12,398 nucleotides of DNA from Armatimonadetes bacterium UBA5352 (lineage in GTDB: Bacteria; Armatimonadota; Zipacnadia; Zipacnadales; UBA5352), in the NCBI GenBank assembly GCA_002411015.1, contig DHPY01000081.1:1-12398 (forward strand), written 5' to 3'. How positions within the stretch are numbered: the stretch's first letter is position 1; the number at the start of each line of letters is the position of its first letter. The notes under the pieces are model-generated. The model was not told the DNA's origin and ran no database searches. It worked only from the letters and a program-made list of their open reading frames with translations. Below, piece after piece: positions 1 through 7,612 of this stretch. The translations under genes were made by a program, and so were the position numbers.

Positions 1-8
1 AGGAAGCC

Positions 9-24
9 CGCCCCTCCTGAACGA
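9..24 (-). repeat. Copy of GGAGGGGC dispersed repeat
   Basis: Read on the minus strand this is TCGTTCAGGAGGGGCG. It is a perfect 16-base inverted match to 12361-12376 at the other end of the window. The core GGAGGGGC also occurs at 3319-3335, 9995-10011 and 10104-10120. No transposase lies between the two end copies, so I read them as members of a dispersed repeat family, not as transposon ends. The rest of 1-57 shows no gene. Confidence 0.6.
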
Positions 25-57
25 ACACGTCTCGCCCGCTCAAACCCACCGCCTGTC

Positions 58-3000
58 CTACCTCACGACCGCAAGCTCCAGGGTGTCGCCGATGCCATAC
101 TGCCACACCGAGACGACCTCGTCGCCGAAGCGGCGCTCAAGCTCATCCGCGGAGAGCGCCTCGTCTACGTAGACGCGCGTGGCCGAGTCGGACAGGCGCG
201 CGGTGCCGCGCAGCGCGCAGGCCTCCGCCCCCTCGCCGAGCCACGCGCCGCGGAAATAGAGGCTATCGCTCTGCGCAAGCTCACCGGTCGCCTCGTCGAC
301 GTGGCCGGTGGAGTAGACGAAGTAGGCGGCCACATCCAGCGCCCCGTCGCGCAACTCAGTCACCGGCCCGCGCGACAGCAGCGCGGTATCATTGAGCGTC
401 AGGCGCAGGACGTCATCCACGCGCTTAACATCTTCGATGCGGAAGACCGCAGTCCTGTCCGGGTTGAAGATGCGGACCGCACGCCCCGGCGTGAAGGCCT
501 CTTCGTAGCCCTCCTGCCACGGGATGTCCACCGTGCGCGCGGCGTAGTCGAGGCCGACGATCTGCCCGCTCAGCCACTCCGGCCCGTCATCTGCCCCGCA
601 GGAGCCGACGGACACATCGCGCACGATCGCTCCATCGCGCCGCGAGATCACCCGCACGCCGTGATCGCGGTGCGCGGTGGTGCGGCTCGGCCCGGGCGGC
701 GTTGCGAGCGTGACCAGGTCCACCCCGCCGGCATACTGCACCCGCACCTGCAGCGGCTCCTCGGAGACCACCCGCGCGCTCTGCACCACCGGCTCGCCCT
801 GGTAGGCGTCAATGACAGTCACGAACAGCGACCGCTCCCGAGGCTCCACGAGCCTGCGTGCGAGGAGATAGTCGAGCCTCCAGTCCGCGGGCCGCGCCGG
901 GCTACGTCCGGCGCAGCGGATGACTTCCATCGGCCCGCCCACGGGCAGCAGGCGCATGTTCAGCCGATCGCCCTCCGGCAGCCCGTAGTCCCACTGCCAG
1001 ACCGCGGGCTCAGCGAGCGTCGCGGTGCGCACGTCCTTCACGTAGCTCGGGAAGTTCGCCAGCGTCCGGCCCCACCGGTCCGTGTACTGCGCGAACTGCT
1101 CGACCTCCGGCCCGGCCAGCGTCCCCGGCTGCGCCTGCCAGTCCAGCGCGGGATCCTCCGGCTCAACCAGCGGCCCGTGCCAGCTCTGATCGTGCTGATC
1201 GCCGCCCTGCACCGCGAAGAGGTCGAGCACGTAGAACCGCTCCGGGTCCACATCCACGAGCAGGACCGTGCGCTCATAAAGATCCACATCCGGCGCGGCC
1301 TGGGCAGTGTGCCCGTAGCCGGCGGGATAGGGGTCGTGATGCGCGGTCACCACGTGCACGCCGTCCTCGCTGGCGAAGAGCGAGCAGGCGTTGCCCATGC
1401 GCTGCCGGATATCCGCCTGGCTCTCGCCCACGCTGACCGTGTTGTGCGCCATCGTGTTGGCGTCCCACTCCCAGCGGTAGTCCCACGTGAACGGGTAGCC
1501 GAGGTCGGGGAGGATGTCCACGCCGCGCGCGAAGACCTCGAGGTTCAGCGTGTCCTGCTGCCGGTGGCCGACGGTTGCCGCGTAGTTGAGGCAGACCGCG
1601 CGCTGGTCATCGCCGGCGCCTGACTCCAGGATCGCCACGCCGTAGCCGTCGAGCAGTCGCGAGCGCGCGACGATCTGCGACTCCGGCAGCTCCAGCGAGG
1701 CCTCAAGCTCCTCCTGCGGATACTCCCAGAAGAGCTCGCCCGGGAAGAAGCTGCCGTCGGCGCGGGTGGATGCGCGGGCGTAGCGCGGGTCGCCCCACTT
1801 CGCGAAGGCATACGCGGTGGACTCACCGATGAACGAGTAGTTCTGCGGCTCGACGCGCCGGGGCGGGCGGATGCCGCCGTTGTCGCCGACGCCCGGGGTG
1901 TAGTAGCCGAGCATCTTGCAGTCGATGAACCAGTCGAACATCGCCCGCGCCTTGTCCTCGCCGAAGATGTCCGGGTAGCGCTGCAGGTCGAACTGCTCCG
2001 GGTGGCGCTCGCGTACCAGCTCCATGAGCCGGGCGACGCGGATGAAGTCGGTCTTGATGCGCGAGTAGTTCGGGCTCTCATGGCCGCCGCCGTCGGTGCG
2101 CAGGAAGTTGGGCATGATGTAGGCGCAGTGGCCACCGCCGTGGTAGGCCCAGTCCACCATGTCGCGCGAGTTCGGGTGGGTGTCGGAGTAGTCGTCGAGC
2201 ACCAGCGCGAGCGTCATCGCCAGCGCCTGGTGGTGGCCCTCGTTCCCGTGGATCGCCCCGTTCTCCAGCGCCACCGCCGCCGCGCGCAGCAGGTAGCGCT
2301 CGATGTACGCCCGCAAGTCATCGGCGGATTCGATCGGCATCCCCTTTGCCTTCAGGTACGCGATCAGCTCCGGGTCGGTGTCTAGGTACTCGCGGATGGC
2401 GTCGTAGGCGAGCACGGCATCCTCGGTGCAGAAGGTCTCCCAGATGAGGTCGGTGATCATCCCGCCGCCCTTCCACTCGTAGTGCGGGTGGCGGCCGCCG
2501 TAGGGGGCGGCCCAGAGGCGGTCCTGGCGGTCATCGTGGTTCGGGTACTCCGACGCCAGCCGGGCGAGCAGCACACCGCACTTGTGCGCGTAGGTGCGGT
2601 CGCCGGTGAGCAGCCACGCGCGCGAGAGGGCGTTGAGCGTCGGGATGGTGATGGCGGTGTAGCAGGCGTGGGCGTACTCGCGGATGAAGAAGAAGTGCCG
2701 GCCGTCCGGCGCGACCCAGCCGTTCCCGTCATCGGGGTAGTCGCCTGAGGTCATATCGCCTGAGGCGAAGTCGTTGCTCGGGTACCACTCGCCGCCCATC
2801 ATGCACTGGACCTGGTACGGGTGGTTGATCGGGTCCAGCCGCCAGGGGTGCCAGGCGTTGAGCTTGCGCACCTCCAGGCCATGCACGGGGCACTCGGCGA
2901 TGGCCTCGTGCGGGAAGATGCGCGGGATCGTCGTGGGAGGCTGCAGCGCCCAGAGGAAGTCATCGGGCTGCGCTGCGTAGCCCTCGGCGGAGGTGTATTC

Positions 3001-3192
3001 GTGGCCAATGAGGTAGGTGCGTGGCTCGCCCTTGAGGATGCGCTCAAGCTCCGCCTGCGCCCACTCGTGGCGCTCGACGTTCCCGCGGGCAATGGCGATG
3101 CGTTCGGGGGTGTAGAAGCGCGCTGAATCGGCGGCGATGCTGGTCATGGTGGCTCCGATGAGTGTCGCCATGAGTGCTATGCGGATGAGCAT
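58..3192 (-). CDS. Secreted heparinase II/III-family polysaccharide lyase
   Basis: This is a 1044-residue exported protein, probably a lyase that cleaves uronic-acid polysaccharides by beta-elimination outside the cytoplasm. The ATG at 3192 is chosen because GGGAGG lies 6 nt upstream and a signal peptide follows (residues 1-21, ending SIAA); a further in-frame ATG upstream has neither. Residues about 22-500 look like the alpha-helical toroid. It contains GNEGHHQ (316-322), ESPNYS (372-377) and GVGDNGG. About 510-680 is the heparinase II/III C-terminal beta domain, with VGHRQQD (H543), LPDLGYPF and AHNTVSV (582-586). By analogy with heparinase II, the catalytic candidates are a histidine in GHH, Y376 and H543; this is not proven. 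Residues 680-1044 form a beta-rich extension well beyond the usual 600-800 residue family length. The substrate cannot be read from the sequence. It lies downstream of the alcohol dehydrogenase on the same strand, but 263 bp of repeats separate them, so co-transcription is doubtful. Stop is TAG. Confidence 0.85.
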   Translation of the reverse strand: MLIRIALMATLIGATMTSIAADSARFYTPERIAIARGNVERHEWAQAELERILKGEPRTYLIGHEYTSAEGYAAQPDDFLWALQPPTTIPRIFPHEAIAECPVHGLEVRKLNAWHPWRLDPINHPYQVQCMMGGEWYPSNDFASGDMTSGDYPDDGNGWVAPDGRHFFFIREYAHACYTAITIPTLNALSRAWLLTGDRTYAHKCGVLLARLASEYPNHDDRQDRLWAAPYGGRHPHYEWKGGGMITDLIWETFCTEDAVLAYDAIREYLDTDPELIAYLKAKGMPIESADDLRAYIERYLLRAAAVALENGAIHGNEGHHQALAMTLALVLDDYSDTHPNSRDMVDWAYHGGGHCAYIMPNFLRTDGGGHESPNYSRIKTDFIRVARLMELVRERHPEQFDLQRYPDIFGEDKARAMFDWFIDCKMLGYYTPGVGDNGGIRPPRRVEPQNYSFIGESTAYAFAKWGDPRYARASTRADGSFFPGELFWEYPQEELEASLELPESQIVARSRLLDGYGVAILESGAGDDQRAVCLNYAATVGHRQQDTLNLEVFARGVDILPDLGYPFTWDYRWEWDANTMAHNTVSVGESQADIRQRMGNACSLFASEDGVHVVTAHHDPYPAGYGHTAQAAPDVDLYERTVLLVDVDPERFYVLDLFAVQGGDQHDQSWHGPLVEPEDPALDWQAQPGTLAGPEVEQFAQYTDRWGRTLANFPSYVKDVRTATLAEPAVWQWDYGLPEGDRLNMRLLPVGGPMEVIRCAGRSPARPADWRLDYLLARRLVEPRERSLFVTVIDAYQGEPVVQSARVVSEEPLQVRVQYAGGVDLVTLATPPGPSRTTAHRDHGVRVISRRDGAIVRDVSVGSCGADDGPEWLSGQIVGLDYAARTVDIPWQEGYEEAFTPGRAVRIFNPDRTAVFRIEDVKRVDDVLRLTLNDTALLSRGPVTELRDGALDVAAYFVYSTGHVDEATGELAQSDSLYFRGAWLGEGAEACALRGTARLSDSATRVYVDEALSADELERRFGDEVVSVWQYGIGDTLELAVVR

Positions 3193-3286
3193 GGGGTGCC
3201 TCCCGGCTGGTTGGTGTTCCAGTCCTTCTGCGAAGACGGTGATGGCGGACCTCTCCGGACCGAACAACACGGGCCGGCACAGCGGC

Positions 3287-3308
3287 TGAGTTCCGCAGGC
3301 GGAACTCA
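3287..3308. repeat. Near-perfect palindrome, hairpin
   Basis: TGAGTTCCGC and GCGGAACTCA are perfect 10-base complements separated by only AG. As RNA this gives a stem of about 9 bp with a tetraloop. There is no T-run on either side, so it is not an obvious intrinsic terminator. It directly abuts a dispersed repeat copy at 3319-3335 and may be part of that element. Confidence 0.6.
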
Positions 3309-3318
3309 CCCTCGCTGC

Positions 3319-3335
3319 GCTCGGGCGGCCCCTCC
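3319..3335 (-). repeat. GGAGGGGC dispersed repeat copy
   Basis: On the minus strand this reads GGAGGGGCCGCCCGAGC, differing at one base from the arm at 9995-10011. The next bases, GCAGCGAG, resemble the GCAGCTCG that follows the copy at 12361. This supports a shared, longer ancestral element. Confidence 0.6.
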
Positions 3336-3378
3336 ACCCGACTCACAGGAGGGCGTTCGCGCTGCCGCCGTTGCGGTC

Positions 3379-3446
3379 GTTCCCCCCCTCTCACGCCAGC
3401 GACGCGTCGTTTGCGTCGCAAGGGGGAGGGGGTCGGGGGGAGGGGC
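3379..3446 (-). repeat. C-tract/G-tract repeat with hairpin centre
   Basis: Read on the minus strand, a CCTCCCCCCGACCCCC tract is followed by a centre containing GCGACGC and GCGTCGC (3399-3405 and 3413-3419, a 7-bp stem with 7-nt loop), then GAGAGGGGGGGAA. The outer tracts match the two copies at 10151 and 10301, but the centre differs. The fold could also attenuate transcription downstream of the alcohol dehydrogenase gene; I have no direct evidence for that. Confidence 0.5.
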
Positions 3447-3455
3447 GCCCCGCCG

Positions 3456-4628
3456 TTACATCGCCGCCCGGTAGATCGCCGCGACGTCCTCGCGCGTGAC
3501 CCCGCGCGGGTTAACCTGCACGTGCGCAGACTGCATCGCGTCATCGGCCATGCGCTCGATGGCGTCTGCCTCCACGCCCACCTCGCTCATGCGCGCGGGA
3601 GCGCCGACCTCCGCCGCCAGCGCCGTGACCGCCTCAGGTGCGGCCATCGCCGCCTCCGGCACCTTCCCCTCCTCGATTGGCGCGCCGAGGTAGGCCGCGA
3701 TGTCCGCGAAGCCCTGCAGGTCCGCCTCCACGTTGAAGCGCATCCCGTGCGGGAGCAGCATGGCGTTCGCGACCCCGTGCGGCACGCCGAAGAGCGCCGA
3801 GAGCGGCAGCGCCATCGCGTGCACGATCCCCAGCCGTGTCTTCGCGAAGCTCAGGCTCGCGATCATCGCCGCGCGCTGCAGCCCCGCCTGCGCCTGCATG
3901 TCCTCCGCGTCATCCGCCACGCGCGCGAGGTACTTCGCCACGCCGCGGATCGCCTCGGCGGCCCGGACGCGCGTCTCGGGCGTCGCGCGCAGGCTCACGT
4001 AGGACTCGACCGCGTGCGTGAGGGCATCGAGCCCTGCGGCCACGCGCACCTCCTTCGGCGCGCTGCGGAGCATCCTCGGGTCGAGCACCGCGCAGCGCGG
4101 GAAGAGCTTCTCGTGGTTGAGCACCAGCTTGCGCTGCGTCTGCGTGAAGGTGATGACGGAGAACGGGTTGACCTCCGAGCCGGTGCCCGCGGTGGTCGGG
4201 ACGCACACGATCGGCGGCACCTGGTGCTCGATGCTGGTCGGCTGGCCCGGACGGTCCTGGGAGGCGATCCAGCCGGGCTTGCCGATCTCCGCGGCGATGG
4301 CTTTCGCGCAGTCCATCGAGGAGCCGCCGCCGATCGCCATGACCATCTCGGCGCCGAACTCGCGGCCGACCCGCGCGCCCTCGATGACATTCGCATCGGT
4401 CGGGTCGGGCGCCGCGCCGCAGAAAACCTCGACGCCCACGCAGCCGCTGCAACTGAGGGCGAACTGCTGGACCTCCGGCAGCTTCGAGACGTTCTCGCCG
4501 CAGACGATCAGGGCCTTCTCTATGCCCATGCCGGCAAGGCACGCCCGGCTGCTCTCCAACGCACCCTCGCCTGAGACCACGCGGGTGGGGGTTTCATCAA
4601 AACACTCGGTGCGGATGGTTTCACTCAC
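3456..4628 (-). CDS. Iron-containing alcohol dehydrogenase
   Basis: This 390-residue cytoplasmic group III (iron-dependent) alcohol dehydrogenase catalyses NAD(P)-linked interconversion of an alcohol and an aldehyde or ketone; the substrate is unknown. The GTG at 4628 is preferred because GGGGAG lies 8 nt upstream and the length fits the family. An ATG at 4670 would add 14 residues without a good ribosome binding site. The nucleotide-binding half carries GGGSSMD (100-106) and PTTAGTGSE (144-152). The metal-binding half has the full expected ligand set: D201 and H205 in GLDALTHA, H270 in GIVHAMA and H284 in GVPHG. Nothing essential is missing, so it should be active. It is transcribed away from the membrane-protein pair and toward the lyase gene. 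A role in oxidising or reducing a sugar-derived alcohol is only inference from the neighbouring lyase. Stop is TAA. Confidence 0.92.
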   Translation of the reverse strand: MSETIRTECFDETPTRVVSGEGALESSRACLAGMGIEKALIVCGENVSKLPEVQQFALSCSGCVGVEVFCGAAPDPTDANVIEGARVGREFGAEMVMAIGGGSSMDCAKAIAAEIGKPGWIASQDRPGQPTSIEHQVPPIVCVPTTAGTGSEVNPFSVITFTQTQRKLVLNHEKLFPRCAVLDPRMLRSAPKEVRVAAGLDALTHAVESYVSLRATPETRVRAAEAIRGVAKYLARVADDAEDMQAQAGLQRAAMIASLSFAKTRLGIVHAMALPLSALFGVPHGVANAMLLPHGMRFNVEADLQGFADIAAYLGAPIEEGKVPEAAMAAPEAVTALAAEVGAPARMSEVGVEADAIERMADDAMQSAHVQVNPRGVTREDVAAIYRAAM

Positions 4629-5028
4629 GGTAGACGCTCCCCGAGTCGAAGATACGCGCTCCACCACCATGTTCGCGCCCCGCCCGGCGAAACCTTTACC
4701 GGCACGGCCCCTGGAGGAGCTCGATCTGCTCGTAGATCGCCCCGCGGGACAGGAGTGTGCTCATACGCGCACGGTGCTGCTTTCCGTGGCCGCGGTGGGA
4801 TGCTGCGCAGGGGCCTGGGCGCAGTCCGGCGAGATGGCGACGAGCGGGCGGATGGGACTCGCGGGGATAACATGCTTCAGTAACGGGATGCGGCAAGGCG
4901 GTGCTTTTTCCGACATTCGTGATGGAATCGCGGAGTGCACGGAGGTCGTTGCGAAAGAACGCGGAATAGAGCGTGCATGCTGATCGTGCACAGGTAGATG
5001 CCACTTGCCCGCGCTGACTGGAGGGCTC
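4629..5028. other. Divergent intergenic region
   Basis: These 400 bp lie between the start codons of the alcohol dehydrogenase (leftward) and the first membrane protein (rightward), so both promoters should be here. I find no clear consensus -35/-10 pair. A 22-codon minus-strand frame (4696-4764) ends just upstream of the dehydrogenase; it has no ribosome binding site and is not called as a gene. Three GTGCAC-like hexamers (4935, 4973, 4986) precede the membrane-protein gene. Confidence 0.5.
4722..4739. promoter_or_regulatory. Possible operator, inverted repeat
   Basis: CGATCT and AGATCG are perfect 6-bp arms around a 6-nt spacer, the size and symmetry of a dimeric repressor site. It lies about 95-110 bp upstream of the alcohol dehydrogenase start in the divergent region. 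A match this short can occur by chance. Confidence 0.2.
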
Positions 5029-5892
5029 ATGAGTATGGACGTTTCGCTCGGTCTGGATATTCAGCGAACGTTCGCGGCCTACGGCGATGGGCGGCCGCCC
5101 CCTCCCCCTCCGCCTGATGGAGGCGGGCGGCCTCCGTATGGTGCGCAGCCACCCGAGCCTCCGCCCCGCCCGGCGCCTCCTGAGCCCCTCGTCCCGAAGG
5201 AGCGCCGCCGAGGCGGGTTTCTGGGCAGCATGGCGCTGATAGAGTGGCTGCTCAAGTACCAGCAGACGATCTTCGAGGACATCCTGGAGGAGCGGGAACT
5301 CACCCGGTATCTGATCGACTCGATCCTCGTCACCGTCGTCGGAAGCGCGGCCTACGGCCTGGTCGTCGGGATCTCAGTAGGCGGCTGGCAGATCCTCTAC
5401 AACCCCCTGAAGATGCCGTGGATCCTCCTCTTCGCCCTGGTGCTCTGCCTCCCATCACTCTACGTCTTCAGCGCATACGCGGGCGGCCGCCTGAGCTTCG
5501 TGCAGACCTCGACCATCGCATTCACCGCGACCGCGGTCGTCGCGACGATCCTCGCCGGCTTCGCGCCGATCACCTGGTTCTTCATGTTCACTGCCCCCAA
5601 CGCGTATAACTTCACGATTCTCTTCAATGTCGTCGTCTTCGCGGTGGCAGGCTTCTTCGGGGTGCAGTTCCTCTTCCGCGCCGCGCGGGGGATTGGCCGG
5701 AATCTCGTCGAGAGCGTGCCGCTGCGCCAGACGCTTGGCTGGTGGGTGATCCTCTACGCGCTCGTCGGTGCGCAGATGGCGTGGCTGCTCAGACCGTTCT
5801 TCAACCAGACCGATGTGTTTCTCCGGCCGCGGCGGGGCAACTTCTTCACGGCCGTGCTCAACTCACTCGCCGACTTCCTAACGGGAGGATAG
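5029..5892 (+). CDS. Conserved membrane protein with proline-rich N-tail
   Basis: This 287-residue integral membrane protein is of unknown function. Residues 1-63 form a hydrophilic tail with seven consecutive prolines (about 23-29) and a PPEPPPRPAPPEP segment, ending in a basic KERRRGG. An amphipathic stretch (67-95) leads to about five membrane segments: 97-117, 130-150, 160-187, 194-218 and 237-255. Landmarks are AAYGLVVG, GGWQILYN, LCLPSLYVFSAYAGGRLS, LYALVGAQMAWLLRPFF and GNFF near the C-terminus. From memory these match a conserved uncharacterised family seen in cyanobacteria and other phyla, sometimes auto-labelled as WH2 actin-binding; I see no support for that label. The ATG at 5029 follows GGAGGG (5020-5025) closely; the ATG at 5035 is nearly as good, and a TTG at 5005 is less likely. 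A paralogue starts 8 bp after the stop, so the two are almost surely co-transcribed. The basic patch suggests the tail is cytoplasmic. Confidence 0.8.
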   Translation: MSMDVSLGLDIQRTFAAYGDGRPPPPPPPDGGGRPPYGAQPPEPPPRPAPPEPLVPKERRRGGFLGSMALIEWLLKYQQTIFEDILEERELTRYLIDSILVTVVGSAAYGLVVGISVGGWQILYNPLKMPWILLFALVLCLPSLYVFSAYAGGRLSFVQTSTIAFTATAVVATILAGFAPITWFFMFTAPNAYNFTILFNVVVFAVAGFFGVQFLFRAARGIGRNLVESVPLRQTLGWWVILYALVGAQMAWLLRPFFNQTDVFLRPRRGNFFTAVLNSLADFLTGG

Positions 5893-5900
5893 GTACGTTC

Positions 5901-6614
5901 GTGTCGCATCAAATGGAACAGACCACACAAGGCGAACATGACAACCTCTGGACGCCGGTGCGTCGCTATCTTGTCGAGCGGGACCGGCTCTTCCTGCGCA
6001 TTCGCACCGGCGTGCGGCTGCATGAACTGATCGGGCAGATGATCGTGATCTCCACCCTCTTTGCGGCGGCCTACGGGATCACCGTCGGTGCCTACGCCGG
6101 TGGGTGGCAGCCGCTCTACAATGCCATCAAGTTCCCGACCACGCTGCTGGCGACATTCCTTCTGTGCGTGCTTGCGCTGCACGTCCTCGGATCGCTCGTC
6201 GGCACGCGCCTGTCTCTGGCGCAGATCGCTTCCGTGGTGCTCAGCGCCATCGTCGTCACCACCACCCTGCTCGCGTCCCTCACACCGGCGCTGGGCTTCC
6301 TGATGCTCACCTCGCCCGGCGACTACTCCTTCGTCGTCTTGGTCAATCTGATCGCGATCGTGGCGTGTGGCGCGTGCGGTGCGCGCTTCGCCCTCATCGC
6401 CGCCTCCGAGGCGCAATGGGAGCCGCCGAAGTTCCTCGCCCGGTTCTCACGCTTCATGCAGGCCTGGATGCTCCTCTATGGCCTCGTCGGCCTGCAGATG
6501 CTCTGGCTGTTCCGGCCCTACTTCCGCGAGACGAGCGTCTTCGTGCGGCCGTCTGGCGAGAGCGCTTTCGAGCACGGGTGGAAGCTGCTGCTGCACGTGC
6601 TCCACCTCGGCTGA
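5901..6614 (+). CDS. Paralogous conserved membrane protein
   Basis: This 237-residue integral membrane protein is a diverged paralogue of the preceding gene product. Shared landmarks in the same order are AAYGITVG, GGWQPLYNAIKFP, GTRLSLAQ, a TP..GFLMLTSP segment, LVNLIAIVACGACG, and LLYGLVGLQMLWLFRPYF followed by VFVRP. It has about five membrane segments (45-65, 80-100, 107-136, 143-168, 186-204). It lacks the proline-rich tail, having only about 40 polar residues before the first segment, and lacks the GNFF near the C-terminus. The GTG start at 5901 is chosen because GGGAGGATAGG overlaps the end of the upstream gene; the ATG at 5913 has no such site. Retention as an adjacent pair suggests the two may form a hetero-oligomer, which is inference. 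Stop is TGA, followed at once by a strong terminator. Function is unknown. Confidence 0.78.
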   Translation: MSHQMEQTTQGEHDNLWTPVRRYLVERDRLFLRIRTGVRLHELIGQMIVISTLFAAAYGITVGAYAGGWQPLYNAIKFPTTLLATFLLCVLALHVLGSLVGTRLSLAQIASVVLSAIVVTTTLLASLTPALGFLMLTSPGDYSFVVLVNLIAIVACGACGARFALIAASEAQWEPPKFLARFSRFMQAWMLLYGLVGLQMLWLFRPYFRETSVFVRPSGESAFEHGWKLLLHVLHLG

Positions 6615-6635
6615 AGAGCCCGGCGTAACTGCAAA

Positions 6636-6661
6636 GGGGCGCGCGGAACTCCGCGCGCCCC
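6636..6661. terminator. Bidirectional intrinsic terminator
   Basis: GGGGCGCGCGG and CCGCGCGCCCC form a perfect 11-bp GC stem with an AACT loop. On the plus strand TTCTCGTT follows; on the minus strand TTTGCAGTT follows. It lies between the stop of the second membrane protein and the stop of the converging pseudopilin gene, so it probably ends both transcripts. Confidence 0.85.
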
Positions 6662-6684
6662 TTCTCGTTCGCGATTGGTCGCTG

Positions 6685-7398
6685 CTACGGGGTCCAGTGC
6701 TGGAGGTTGCCGCGGATGTAGCTGCTGGCAAGCCACTTCGCGTGCCCGTCCGCGTAGCCGATGTTGCAGCCCTGATTGTGGCGGCCCTGCTTGTAGTCGC
6801 TCTGGTAGCCGGCGCTGATCGGACTGCTGCCGAACCCGACGGCGCCCGGATCGCGTGCCGCGTCCCAGGTGCCGGGGATATACCAGAAGCTGCCCGTTGG
6901 GCTTGTCACGTTCGTCTGGTTCACCATATACGCGCCCGCGTCCAGGAACATGAAGGTGTCCGCAGGCGCCTGCACTCGGGCCATCTTGATCGCGGTGCCA
7001 CTGGTGGCGGTTCGCAGGTCGGGGCAGATGTTGCGGTTGAAGCCGTAGTCGCCCGAGTAGGTCGCTGCTTCGTCACCTGACGGGCAGAAGAACACCTGGC
7101 GGTTCATCACGTACGGGTAGATCAGGTCGTAGGTGAGCCAGATAGCGGTGAAAGCAGCGTTCTGGCTGACCGGTCCCTGCGCGGTTCCGTTCGTGTTGCC
7201 GAGCCCGGGGGGGTAGGTCTCGTCGTAGTCCTGCGTGTACATCATTGCGCCCAGCGCGATCTGCTTGACGTTGCTCAGACACGACGATTGCCGCGCCTTC
7301 TCACGGGCTCTCGCGAACACCGGGAACAGGATCGCGGCCAGAATGGCAATGATCGCGATCACGACGAGAAGTTCGATCAGGGTGAAACCGCGCTTCAT
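6685..7398 (-). CDS. Prepilin-like protein with H-x9-DG C-terminal motif
   Basis: This is a 237-residue type II secretion/type IV pilin-like pseudopilin. The leader MKRG is followed by FTLIELLVVIAIIAILAA, giving prepilin peptidase cleavage after G4, methylation of F5 and the conserved glutamate at mature position 5. One hydrophobic N-terminal helix (about 5-28) precedes FARAREKARQSSCLSN and MMYTQDYDETYPPG. The C-terminal part has H207 and D217-G218 with nine residues between, the prepilin-processing-associated H-x9-DG motif, and ends HWTP. A ribosome binding site AAGGAGG lies 8 nt before the ATG. Such proteins occur in very large families in Armatimonadota and Planctomycetes, and individual roles are unknown. 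No pilus or secretion genes are nearby, so it must rely on machinery encoded elsewhere. A near-identical tandem duplicate lies upstream. Stop is TAG. Confidence 0.9.
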   Translation of the reverse strand: MKRGFTLIELLVVIAIIAILAAILFPVFARAREKARQSSCLSNVKQIALGAMMYTQDYDETYPPGLGNTNGTAQGPVSQNAAFTAIWLTYDLIYPYVMNRQVFFCPSGDEAATYSGDYGFNRNICPDLRTATSGTAIKMARVQAPADTFMFLDAGAYMVNQTNVTSPTGSFWYIPGTWDAARDPGAVGFGSSPISAGYQSDYKQGRHNQGCNIGYADGHAKWLASSYIRGNLQHWTP

Positions 7399-7443
7399 GG
7401 GAACGACCTCCTTGAACCGCTACCGTTGCACTATCAACGACCT

Positions 7444-7449
7444 ATCATA
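7444..7449 (-). promoter_or_regulatory. Possible -10 box for intact pseudopilin
   Basis: On the minus strand this reads TATGAT, one base from consensus, inside a locally AT-rich patch. It is about 45 bp upstream of the ATG, which would leave a leader of roughly 40 nt. No good -35 hexamer sits 16-18 bp upstream, so the call is tentative. Confidence 0.3.
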
Positions 7450-7587
7450 TTCCGCGGCCTCTTCGCGCGACCTCCATGAACCGACAAGTTCTCTTAACAC
7501 GCCCTCAGGTCCTGTCGAGAGGCAGCTCTCCTCATGGCGTCAGCACTCAGCTTGCTCTCCGCGCGTAGCACACCGAGTCACACAGAC

Positions 7588-7612
7588 GGGGCGCACGAGG
7601 CCCGCGCGCCCC
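7588..7612 (-). terminator. Hairpin downstream of duplicated pseudopilin
   Basis: GGGGCGC (7588-7594) and GCGCCCC (7606-7612) form a 7-bp GC stem with an 11-nt loop, 26 bp after the ancestral TAG. It matches in position and partly in sequence the strong terminator after the other copy, so it was probably duplicated with the gene. The minus-strand tail, GTCTGTGTG, is a poor T-run. Confidence 0.45.

Larger units (their letters stand above)
3193..3455. other. Repeat-filled intergenic region
   Basis: These 263 bp lie between the alcohol dehydrogenase stop and the lyase start and hold no convincing gene. They carry, in order, the lyase ribosome binding site (GGGAGG on the minus strand, 3199-3204), a 10-bp palindrome, a copy of the GGAGGGGC repeat and a long C/G-tract repeat with a hairpin centre. 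I see no clear -35/-10 pair for the lyase gene. Confidence 0.6.

Noticed and set aside
301..1623. Plus-strand open frame of 440 codons inside the lyase
   Set aside because: It is the antisense shadow of the lyase gene, with low-complexity Arg/His/Val/Ala composition and no signal, domain or ribosome binding site.
3411..4574. Long plus-strand open frame of 387 codons
   Set aside because: It is antisense to the alcohol dehydrogenase, which has complete family motifs. The product is Arg/His/Ala-rich with no recognisable domain, as expected from opposite-strand GC-rich codons.
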